Part shown: positions 5,860-12,636 of the stretch, in pieces | Layout of the letters: every line of letters starts with the position of its first letter | Numbering within the stretch: the first letter of the stretch is position 1 | Assembly (NCBI GenBank): GCA_017613335.1 | Contig: JAGAEB010000130.1 | Coordinates: 1-12,971 of the forward strand | DNA: 12,971 bases | DNA from: Methanosarcinaceae archaeon | Lineage (GTDB): Archaea > Halobacteriota > Methanosarcinia > Methanosarcinales > Methanosarcinaceae | Direction of reading: 5' to 3' | Notes under the pieces: generated by a model | What the model saw: the letters and a program-made list of their open reading frames with translations, nothing else | Database searches by the model: none | Told to the model about the DNA's origin: nothing | Program-made: the position numbers and the translations under genes

Positions 5860-7652
5860 TCGGAATCATCTCCTTTATCCCTGTTTTCCGGTCCGTCTTC
5901 TTTCCCTGTTTCGGCCACATCGGCCGGTTTTACATCGGCCGGCTCTTCGACGAAATCGGTGATCGATCCGCCGGCCGCGACCATCGGGAAAACGTCTTCT
6001 TCCGGATCGACATGAACGTCGATGACGGACGGTCTGCCGGCCCGGCTGAGCGCCAGAGCTTTTTCAAACACCGGAGCGAAATCTTCTTCCCTGTCGACGG
6101 AAAAGCCGTCGATGCCGTAAGCTTCGGCCAGTCTGACGAAATCGACACTGCTCCGGATATCTGTCTGAGAATATCTGCCGCCGCAGAAGAATTCCTGGAG
6201 CTGGCGGACCATGCCGAGATAGCCGTTGTTGATGATGACGGAAATGACGGCGATCCTGTTTGAGGCGATCGTGGCCAGTTCCTGGACATTCATCTGGAAA
6301 GAACCGTCGCCGGAGATCAGGATGACCGTCTCGTCAGGACAGCCGGTCTTGGCGCCCATCGCCGCCGGAAGGCCGAATCCCATCGTTCCGAGACCGCCTG
6401 ACGTGATGAGTTTCCGCGGTTTTTCGAATCTGAAAAACTGGGCTGTCCACATCTGATGCTGGCCGACATCCGTCGCGATGATCGCATCAGGCGCCAGATC
6501 ACAGATCGTCCCGATAACGAACTGAGGCCTGACAGGTGAATCCTGATCCGTTCTCTTTCTGTATGTGAGCGGATATTTTTCTTTCAGCGATCCGATCTGA
6601 GAAAGCCACGCGTCCGTCTTTCCGGGAACGATTTTATCCTCAAGAACAGTCATGAGGCTTTCCAGAACGGTTTTTGCATCGCCGACGATCGGAACGTCGA
6701 CCGGAACGTTTTTGGAGATCTCCGCCGGATCGATGTCGATATGGATGATCCGGGATTTTTCCGCAAAAGAAGAAAGCTCTCCCGTCACTCTGTCATCGAA
6801 ACGCATGCCGACGGCGATCAGGACATCACATTCCTGAAGCGCGTGATTCGCATATCTCGTGCCGTGGATGCCGGGCATTCCGAGAAACAGCGGATGACTG
6901 TACGGGACAGAGCCGATCCCCATCAGCGTCGTCGTGACGGGCGCTCTGATGAGTCCGCAGAGTTTCTGAAGCGTTTCCGAGGCGCCGGAAGAAATGATGC
7001 CGCCGCCGGCGCAGATGACCGGCCTTTCGGCCGACACGATCAGGGAAGCTGCTTTTCTGATCTGCTGCATATTTCCTTTGATCGTCGGTCTGTAACTTCT
7101 TATATTGACCGTTTCCGGATACCTGAATGCGACTTCTTCTTCGGTCGCGTCTTTTGAGATATCGACCAGGACAGGACCTTTCCGGCCTGTCGATGCGATA
7201 TGAAAAGCTTCTTTGACGGCTTTGGGGATATCTTCTGCTTTCTGGATCAGGAAGTTGTGTTTCGTGACGGGCAGGGAGATTCCGGTGATGTCGGCTTCCT
7301 GAAAGGCGTCGTTTCCGATCAGGGAGCGGGAAACCTGTCCCGTGAAGGCGACGACCGGACTTGAATCCATATTGGCCGTCGCAATGCCTGTCACCAGATT
7401 CGTCGCGCCCGGCCCCGATGTTGCCAGGCACACACCGGGTCTTCCCGTCGCGCGGGCGTAACCGTCGGCCGCATGGGCTGCCGCCTGTTCATGTCTCACA
7501 AGAATATGCCTGATGCCGCTTTTGTATATCGCATCATAGATCGGGAGAAGAGATCCGCCCGGATAGCCGAAAATAACATCTGCGCCTTCTGCTTTGAGAG
7601 ATTCCGTGAAGGCTTCGGCACCGGAGATCTTTTCCGTTGTCTTTTTTTTCAT
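5856..7652 (-). CDS. ilvB: acetolactate synthase large (catalytic) subunit
   Basis: The thiamine-diphosphate/FAD-dependent catalytic subunit condenses pyruvate with pyruvate or 2-oxobutyrate at the first committed step of Val/Leu and Ile synthesis. Three domains are evident. The Pyr domain carries the ThDP-activating glutamate E55 in RHEQAAAHAADGYARATG. The central FAD-binding domain contains GMPGIHGTRYANHAL. The PP domain has GDGS at 448-451 and NN at 475-476. The core ends near residue 567. Residues 568-598 form an extra acidic tail (12 Asp/Glu, 4 Lys/Arg) containing a duplicated PADV. The chosen start, ATG 7652, gives 598 residues: AGAGGA at 7660-7665 is 7 nt away but only 1 nt from the ATG at 7658. 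It is the first gene of ilvBNC, downstream of a near-consensus promoter and a 190-nt leader. Confidence 0.97.
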   Translation of the reverse strand: MKKKTTEKISGAEAFTESLKAEGADVIFGYPGGSLLPIYDAIYKSGIRHILVRHEQAAAHAADGYARATGRPGVCLATSGPGATNLVTGIATANMDSSPVVAFTGQVSRSLIGNDAFQEADITGISLPVTKHNFLIQKAEDIPKAVKEAFHIASTGRKGPVLVDISKDATEEEVAFRYPETVNIRSYRPTIKGNMQQIRKAASLIVSAERPVICAGGGIISSGASETLQKLCGLIRAPVTTTLMGIGSVPYSHPLFLGMPGIHGTRYANHALQECDVLIAVGMRFDDRVTGELSSFAEKSRIIHIDIDPAEISKNVPVDVPIVGDAKTVLESLMTVLEDKIVPGKTDAWLSQIGSLKEKYPLTYRKRTDQDSPVRPQFVIGTICDLAPDAIIATDVGQHQMWTAQFFRFEKPRKLITSGGLGTMGFGLPAAMGAKTGCPDETVILISGDGSFQMNVQELATIASNRIAVISVIINNGYLGMVRQLQEFFCGGRYSQTDIRSSVDFVRLAEAYGIDGFSVDREEDFAPVFEKALALSRAGRPSVIDVHVDPEEDVFPMVAAGGSITDFVEEPADVKPADVAETGKEDGPENRDKGDDSE

Positions 7653-7763
7653 GATCATTCCTCTGATGACGGATCCGGAAGATAAAAACAAGACCGATGA
7701 ACCGACAAAACCGCAGAACCCGGCCGGATCAGGTCAGATCCGTTTTTCAACTCAGGCGCCGGG

Positions 7764-7794
7764 TCCGCCGGAAAGCTGTTTACCCGCCGGCGGA
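7764..7794 (-). other. GC-rich hairpin in the ilvB leader
   Basis: TCCGCCGG at 7764-7771 and CCGGCGGA at 7787-7794 form a perfect 8-bp stem with a 15-nt loop. It lies about 50-80 nt into the predicted ilvB leader. A smaller CGGATC/GATCCG hairpin follows at 7725-7742. No T run follows either on the minus strand, so a classical attenuator is not shown. A role in leader regulation is possible but unproven. Confidence 0.4.
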
Positions 7795-7848
7795 AAAGAA
7801 AGAATCACGCAGACTGTGCTTCATAGTCTTTTTGACGGTTTCATGTAC

Positions 7849-7877
7849 ATATTACCGGACTTTCGGATCCGTGTCAA
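7849..7877 (-). promoter_or_regulatory. near-consensus sigma70 promoter for ilvBNC
   Basis: On the minus strand TTGACA (7877-7872), an exact 17-bp spacer (7871-7855) and TAATAT (7854-7849) match the housekeeping bacterial consensus at 11 of 12 positions. It points into ilvB about 190 nt upstream of the start. The predicted transcription start is near 7842. The spacer contains the palindrome CGGATCCG (7864-7871), a possible operator core. If the host is archaeal this would be a coincidence or an acquired element. An archaeal TATA-like TTATAA also exists near 7890. Confidence 0.65.
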
Positions 7878-7931
7878 TTGTATGAAACGGCTTATAATCA
7901 ATCCGTAATAGCATAAAAGACTTAGGCAACT

Positions 7932-8177
7932 TTATTCACCATCAACCCGCTGAACTGTGACATGTAGACCGTGACCGGCCGCAGATCTTCCATAGCTGTA
8001 CTGCACCTCCGGCAGTTCTGCTTTGAAAGAAATCCCGGTGGGTTTTATCATTTTCAGAATGTTCGTATTCATGATGTCCGCCGGCGTGATCTGTTCTGTC
8101 CGCTTGTTTTCGTGATGATCGTCTGCGAAAGAGACGGGGAGCTGAAGGTCTCCCATGAATACTTTGTATCCTGTCAT
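7932..8177 (-). pseudogene. N-terminal fragment of phage tail LysM/XkdP-like protein
   Basis: An 81-residue open frame starts at ATG 8177, 6 nt after GAGGGT (8184-8189); an ATG at 8183 abuts that site. The beginning, YKVFMGDLQLPV, followed by NK and later NILK, ISFKAELPEVQY, matches from memory the pattern of the N-terminal domain of phage tail proteins of the PBSX XkdP/LysM type. Those proteins begin with a short beta strand ending in LPV and read NILK...ISF..LLP..Y some 50 residues on. They are normally over 200 residues, so this copy lacks most of its length. It lies downstream of a tape-measure-like fragment (8442-8750), the usual phage order. Family assignment is tentative and needs a profile search. 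Confidence 0.45.
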
Positions 8178-8249
8178 TTGCATACCCTCAGATTTTAATA
8201 TTGAAGCGTCGCATTATTGTACAGGATCGAAGAAGCAGGTGTTTGTGTT

Positions 8250-8447
8250 ATGATCGGAAAAATTTTCGCGTTGATTGTCCTTTTTTTTGTTTGGGCTGTC
8301 ATCTCTTCCCCTTTCCCTGATTGGGTAATCGCAACAGGTACGGCGATATTGCTGATATCTTTGTTTTTGTGTATCTGCTATTGGATCCTGAAGTGGACAT
8401 ATCTCATACTCGCGGCCTTATGCTACCCTCCTCAAGGAGACTTATGA
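8250..8447 (+). CDS. possible small two-helix membrane protein
   Basis: A 65-residue frame of unknown function. The ATG at 8250 has AGGTG at 8237-8241, 8 nt upstream; a TTG at 8217 would add 11 residues. Two hydrophobic segments are visible, about residues 3-18 (KIFALIVLFFVWAVIS) and 27-58 (VIATGTAILLISLFLCICYWI and following), consistent with a small membrane protein. It lies between two minus-strand phage-like fragments and overlaps the end of one by 6 bp. Strings of T on this strand can produce hydrophobic translations by chance, so this may not be a gene. A holin-like or toxin-like role could be imagined but is not supported. Confidence 0.35.
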   Translation: MIGKIFALIVLFFVWAVISSPFPDWVIATGTAILLISLFLCICYWILKWTYLILAALCYPPQGDL

Positions 8448-8750
8448 ATGAATCCCTCTTGCTGAAGATCTGTAAGATTTGTCCAGACTTTCGACCGGAT
8501 TACTGACAAACACATCAGAATCATATCCGTTGGATATGCTGTTGTTGCTTGCCATGTCTGTTTTTACGGATGATATTGAGTTATTTGAAATCGTCCGGTT
8601 GTCTGCGATCATCCTCATATACCCGATTTCATCTTTTGACATTTCGAGACTTAATGCCGCAGATGCGGTGTTTGCTTCTGTTTTTGCAAGGGTGTTCTCA
8701 TGATCCGGCCATACGGATACGAAAACACCGGAAAATGCATCCGGATCATT
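8442..8750 (-). pseudogene. C-terminal fragment resembling a phage tail tape-measure protein
   Basis: The minus frame is open from just after a TGA at 8751-8753 to a TAA at 8442-8444, giving 102 codons. Its first ATG is only at 8642 and lacks a ribosome binding site, so the 5' part is missing. The last 60 residues (EIGYMRMIADNRTISNNSIS..., then NNSISN and SSARGIHS at the end) follow a pattern I recall from tape-measure C-termini of Bacillota siphophages: YLKxIAExExINRFTTAEIKVDM, NNNxIN, then AEGVH. A Shine-Dalgarno-like GAGGAGGGTA follows within 20 bp of the stop, as between phage tail genes. The next minus-strand fragment (7932-8177) fits the gene that normally comes next. Confidence rests on remembered family patterns, not a search. 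Confidence 0.4.
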
Positions 8751-8831
8751 TCAGCCTGCCGTAAAAAAAGGGAAATATCATAAACGCCGTCATGTCTGTA
8801 TCATATCAACAATATCAAACGGTGATCTGTC

Positions 8832-9827
8832 ATGAAAAAACTGATGATCTTCCTGTCATTTCTGATCATTCTTTCCGCGGTCGTATCCGTCTCGGCTTCT
8901 GATGCGGAATTAGTCACGCTCACGCTCGATCCGAACGGCGGCGACGGAGAAATCGTCGTCATTACGGCGGAGAACGGATCCGTCATCGAGATCCCGGACT
9001 GCGCTTATACGATGGAGAACGCAACGTTTGCTTTCTGGACGCCCGATCAGGACGGCGCCGGCGCAGAAGAAGGGATCCTGTTCTATCCCGGAACGAAGTG
9101 CTATCTTTACGGAAACGACACGCTGTATGCACAATGGACGCCGCTTCCGGATTATTCATACAGCATTTCTTTTGATCCCAACTGTGAAAATGTTTCAGGG
9201 GGGATGGAAAACATGGCCGGCGAAAACGGTACTTTTGTCCTGATCCCCTATTGCGGTTTTGAAAATCCCGGCTTCGATTTCATGTACTGGACGCTGACGC
9301 CGGAGATATCCAAAGTGAAATATTATCCGATGATGAGCTGTCCGATGATCGGCGACATGACGCTTTATGCGCAGTGGACCGAAAGTCAGCGGTTCATGAT
9401 CGTTTATGAAGAAGGCGTCGATGAGCAGGGAAATCCTGTCGTCTCTGAGGGTCTGCCCGACTCTGAAGAAGTTTACGACAGATACAGATATACTGTCGAA
9501 AATTCGAGATCTGTCGCCAATGGTTATGTTTTCTGCGGCTGGACGACAGAAGACTTTTCCGGAAAGGAAGAATTCGTTGCTCCGGGCGACACATTCAGCG
9601 TCTCCGGAAATGTGACGCTCAAAGCGGTGTGGATATCTCTTCCGGAAGACTTTGAACCGACAGGAAGTGATGTCATCGCCCTCAACAGGATCATTATCGA
9701 AGACAGCGAATACATCAGCCGTTACGACCTGAACAGAGACGGGGTCCTCGACATTTTCGACCTTGTCCCGATGGCTCAGTATGTCGTCGATCATATCCCG
9801 GGACGTTATGATGTTGCCTTAGGATGA
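8832..9827 (+). CDS. secreted InlB-type repeat protein with C-terminal half dockerin
   Basis: An exported protein of 331 residues. A signal peptide covers residues 1-22 (MKKLMIFLSFLIILSAVVSVSA), with cleavage likely before SDAEL. Three InlB/Listeria-Bacteroides-type beta repeats follow: about 26-104 and 105-184, each ending in LYAQWT (YAQW at 99 and 179, period 80), and a divergent third at 185-268 ending LKAVW. The C-terminus has one calcium-binding loop of dockerin/EF-hand type, DLNRDGVLDIFD at 299-310. The preceding half, where a type I dockerin would have its first loop, lacks the Asp/Asn pattern. GGTGAT at 8821-8826 is a good ribosome binding site. No membrane anchor is seen, so attachment could be through the dockerin-like end. 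Surface adhesion is inferred. Its last 113 bp overlap the converging repair gene. Confidence 0.85.
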   Translation: MKKLMIFLSFLIILSAVVSVSASDAELVTLTLDPNGGDGEIVVITAENGSVIEIPDCAYTMENATFAFWTPDQDGAGAEEGILFYPGTKCYLYGNDTLYAQWTPLPDYSYSISFDPNCENVSGGMENMAGENGTFVLIPYCGFENPGFDFMYWTLTPEISKVKYYPMMSCPMIGDMTLYAQWTESQRFMIVYEEGVDEQGNPVVSEGLPDSEEVYDRYRYTVENSRSVANGYVFCGWTTEDFSGKEEFVAPGDTFSVSGNVTLKAVWISLPEDFEPTGSDVIALNRIIIEDSEYISRYDLNRDGVLDIFDLVPMAQYVVDHIPGRYDVALG

Positions 9828-11283
9828 TATGAAACGGTCGGACTTTCATCTGACGGATGCGTTTTTTCATTTCGTCGCTGACACGGTACGATTCGATGAT
9901 CTTCCGGATCGCTTTGTTATATGTTTCCGGGAAAAGTGCCGGATCCCGGGACCCGCCCGGAGAATGATCTCCGGGTTTTCTTTTTTCCATGAAGGCGAGC
10001 GTCTTTTCCGGGAATTCTGCAAAACAGACGGAAACGGCCCAGGCAACGCCCATCTGTGAATAATAAGTCTCAGAACGGATCGAACCGAGGATCTCCAGGA
10101 CATTGTCGATATATTCCGGGATGACGTAATGGTCAAGCAGCATGACGGCGGCAAACCTGGATTCAAATTCTTTTTCGGATAATGCGTACGCACGGATGAC
10201 CGGCAGGAATTCCTCCCGTTCCCGGACAGACGGTTTCAGCGTGACGCAGAAGCTGTCACAGACCGACCAGTTGTCGATCACCGCCACGAATCTTCTGATG
10301 AGCGGGATCTTTTCAGAAAGAGGCTTTTTCACCATGCCGGTCACGAATCCGGCCAGCATGATCTCTTCAAAGGAAACGGCCTGACAGCGCGCCGGATCAT
10401 TCCGGATATTCAGAATATGATCCGGATATTTTTCCGAAACGTCCGGATCTCCGGCGATCTTCCGGGCTTCCGCACGGAGAGCGGGCAGACGGACGCCCAG
10501 GATGTTTTCCGTTCCGGGCAGAAGAGATGATGAAAATTGACGGTATTCAGGCTCAGCAAGCGTTTCCAGACGCTTTCTGATCTCTGAGGCAAAAACAGAT
10601 ATATCCGATGTATTTCTGCCGGATTTTTCATCATCCGGATCTTTCCGGCCGTTTTCTTTTCTTTCGGCTTTTCCGCGGCCGTTTTCTTTTCTTTCGGCTT
10701 TTCCGCGGCCGTTTTCTTTTCTTTCAGCTTTTTCGCGGCCGTTCCCGTCTTCTCTGCCGGAACTGTCACGGTCAGTTTCTGTCACTTTTCTTTCAAGATC
10801 CAGAAGTTTTTCCTTGACATCGATGCCCCCGGCATATCCTGTCAGTGAACCGTCCGCGCCGATCACACGGTGGCAAGGGATGATGATCATGACGGGATTT
10901 CTGTTGTTCGCTGCGCCGACGGCTCTTGAGGCTTTCGGATTTCCGGCAAGGGCTGCCGTCATGCCGTAAGTCATTGTCTCTCCGTACGGGATTCCGCAGA
11001 GGACTTTCCAGACCTTTTTCTGAAAGGCGGTGCCTTCCGGATCGACGGGGATATCAAAAACAGTTCTCTTTCCATCAAAATATTCGGAAAGTTCGATATA
11101 CGTTTTTTTCAGGAGAGGCGTTTCGGAAAAGCAGGCGTTTTCCGATAAAAAACGTGAGGCTCTGATGCTTCCGGAAGAACGGCTCTCCGACAGGAAAAGA
11201 TGCGTGACCGCCGAATCCTTTTCAGCGATCGTGACGGAGCCGAGAGTCGTTTCATAACTGAAATAATATGTTTTTTCTGTCAT
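9715..11283 (-). CDS. Ogt-AlkD fusion: O6-alkylguanine alkyltransferase joined to HEAT-repeat alkylpurine glycosylase
   Basis: One intact 522-codon frame encodes two alkylation-repair enzymes. Residues 1-165 are an O6-alkylguanine-DNA alkyltransferase: acceptor motif PCHRV at 136-140 with nucleophile C137, helix-turn-helix arginine R120 in ASRAVG, and GYAGG at 149-153. This type removes alkyl groups from O6-guanine once per protein. Residues 166-222 form a charged linker with three GKAERKENGR-type repeats. Residues 228-482 are AlkD/DNA-alkylation-repair HEAT repeats, with W339 and D343 (equivalent by spacing to W109/D113 of B. cereus AlkD), W415 in GVAWAVS, and YNKAIRKIIESYRVS near the end. 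AlkD excises N3/N7-alkyl purines. Start ATG 11283 has perfect GGAGGTG at 11290-11296. Residues 483-522 run into the dockerin gene and look unrelated to AlkD. It lies 63 bp after hisD, possibly co-transcribed. Confidence 0.92.
   Translation of the reverse strand: MTEKTYYFSYETTLGSVTIAEKDSAVTHLFLSESRSSGSIRASRFLSENACFSETPLLKKTYIELSEYFDGKRTVFDIPVDPEGTAFQKKVWKVLCGIPYGETMTYGMTAALAGNPKASRAVGAANNRNPVMIIIPCHRVIGADGSLTGYAGGIDVKEKLLDLERKVTETDRDSSGREDGNGREKAERKENGRGKAERKENGRGKAERKENGRKDPDDEKSGRNTSDISVFASEIRKRLETLAEPEYRQFSSSLLPGTENILGVRLPALRAEARKIAGDPDVSEKYPDHILNIRNDPARCQAVSFEEIMLAGFVTGMVKKPLSEKIPLIRRFVAVIDNWSVCDSFCVTLKPSVREREEFLPVIRAYALSEKEFESRFAAVMLLDHYVIPEYIDNVLEILGSIRSETYYSQMGVAWAVSVCFAEFPEKTLAFMEKRKPGDHSPGGSRDPALFPETYNKAIRKIIESYRVSDEMKKRIRQMKVRPFHIILRQHHNVPGYDRRHTEPSGQGRKCRGPRLCSGRNG
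10651..10740. repeat. in-frame 30-bp tandem repeat, three copies
   Basis: Units at 10651-10680 and 10681-10710 are identical; 10711-10740 differs at two bases. Each 30-bp unit encodes ten residues (KAERKENGRG in rotation) of the linker between the alkyltransferase and AlkD halves. The length is a multiple of three, so copy-number change keeps the fusion in frame. Confidence 0.97.
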
Positions 11284-11346
11284 ATGAAACACCTCCGGCA
11301 TGCCCGGTCTCATTCTTCCGTTTTTCCGGATCCGGCATTTCCTGCA

Positions 11347-12636
11347 TCAGTTGTCTCTGAATCTCATTCTGACGGCCTGTGCGTGGCCGAATAAGCCTTC
11401 TTCCTCTGCGAGCGTGATGATCGTCTCACTGAGTTCTTCGAGGCCTTTTTTGTCGATCTTCTGGATCGTCGAGAATTTGAGGAAGTGGTTGACGTTGAGA
11501 CCGGAATACATTTTGGCATAGGCGGCCGTCGGGAGGACGTGGTTCGTTCCGGAGCAGTAGTCGCCTGCCGGGACCGGCGCGTAGTATCCGACGAAGACGG
11601 AGCCGGCGTTTCTGATCTCATCGAGGACTTTGTCTTCGATCAGCGTATCGACCATGATCTGCAGGTGTTCGGGCGCGAATTCATTGGAGAAGGCGACGCA
11701 TTCATCGATCGTTTTTCCGACGAGGATGATCGAGTGTTCGAAGGCTTTTTCGATGATCTCGCGTCTGACGGCGTTCTTCGCCTGCTCTTCGGCCTCGGCC
11801 AGGACTTTTTCGGCAAAGCCGGCGGAAGTCGTGACCATGACGGAGATCGAATTGGGATCGTGTTCCGCCTGCGCGATGATGTCGGCGGCCGTCATTCTGA
11901 CATCTGCCGTGCTGTCGGCGATGATGAGAACTTCGCTCGGTCCTGCCGGGAAGTCGATATCGGCTTCTTCTCTGATCTTCATTTTGGCCGTCGTAACGAA
12001 AACGTTTCCGGGGCCGACGATCTTGTCGACTTTCGGAATGGTCTCCGTTCCGTAAGCCATGGCGCCGATCGCCTGAGCGCCGCCCGTTTTGAAGATGCGG
12101 TCCGCACCGGCGATCTTTGCGGCGGCGATCGTCAGCGGATTGACGCGGCCGTCAGCTGTCGGCGGCGTACAGATGATGATCTCGGAGACGCCGGCGACTT
12201 TTGCCGGAATCGCCGTCATCAGGACGGTCGACGGATAGCTGGCGCGTCCGCCGGGCACATAACAGCCGACACGGGCAAGAGGCGTCGCTTTCTGACCGAG
12301 TCTGACGCCGGGCGTCTCTTCGATGTACCAGATCTTCCGCGGCAGCTGCGCTTCGTGGAATCTTCTGATGTTCTCCGCCGCTTTTTCAAGGTGTTTCAGG
12401 ATTTCCGGATCAACGGATGCAAGGGCTTCTTCTTTTTCAGCCTCGCTGACTTCCGGACTGTCCAGCTTCACCTTGTCGAATTTCTCCGCATAGGCCAGAA
12501 CGGCTCTGTCACCATTGGTACGGACATCTTCCAGAATATCCAGAACGGTCTTTTCCACATCCGGAAGACCGCGGCCGCGGTTCATGATCTTTTTTCTTTC
12601 CTCAGGAGAAAGATCGGAAATATTTTTTATCTGCAT
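11347..12636 (-). CDS. hisD: histidinol dehydrogenase
   Basis: The zinc enzyme catalyses the last two NAD-dependent oxidations, histidinol to histidinal to histidine. With the start used here there are 429 residues, normal for HisD. Zinc ligands Q256 and H259 lie in AQAEHDPN, D359 in AGDYCSGTNH, and H418 in GLFGHAQAV. The catalytic pair E323/H324 is in APEHLQ, and VGPGNVFV (208-215) is the family loop. ATG 12636 is chosen because AAAAGGG abuts the ATG at 12642, leaving a 6-nt spacer for this one; an ATG at 12672 would add a non-family extension. No other his gene is in the window. It is divergent from the repeat frame at 12769 and 63 bp upstream of the repair fusion. Confidence 0.96.
   Translation of the reverse strand: MQIKNISDLSPEERKKIMNRGRGLPDVEKTVLDILEDVRTNGDRAVLAYAEKFDKVKLDSPEVSEAEKEEALASVDPEILKHLEKAAENIRRFHEAQLPRKIWYIEETPGVRLGQKATPLARVGCYVPGGRASYPSTVLMTAIPAKVAGVSEIIICTPPTADGRVNPLTIAAAKIAGADRIFKTGGAQAIGAMAYGTETIPKVDKIVGPGNVFVTTAKMKIREEADIDFPAGPSEVLIIADSTADVRMTAADIIAQAEHDPNSISVMVTTSAGFAEKVLAEAEEQAKNAVRREIIEKAFEHSIILVGKTIDECVAFSNEFAPEHLQIMVDTLIEDKVLDEIRNAGSVFVGYYAPVPAGDYCSGTNHVLPTAAYAKMYSGLNVNHFLKFSTIQKIDKKGLEELSETIITLAEEEGLFGHAQAVRMRFRDN

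Noticed and set aside
7725..7747. Plus-strand terminator (CGGATC/GATCCG followed by TTTTT)
   Set aside because: The stem is only 6 bp and no plus-strand gene lies upstream to be terminated; it is within the ilvB leader on the other strand.
7800..7844. Leader peptide for ilvBNC attenuation (short minus-strand ATG frames near 7844 and about 7822)
   Set aside because: Neither short frame is enriched in Ile, Leu or Val codons, neither has a ribosome site, and no terminator hairpin with a T run follows.
9195..9794. 199-codon minus-strand frame
   Set aside because: It is antisense to the InlB-repeat gene, which has a signal peptide, YAQW repeats and a dockerin loop in the plus frame.
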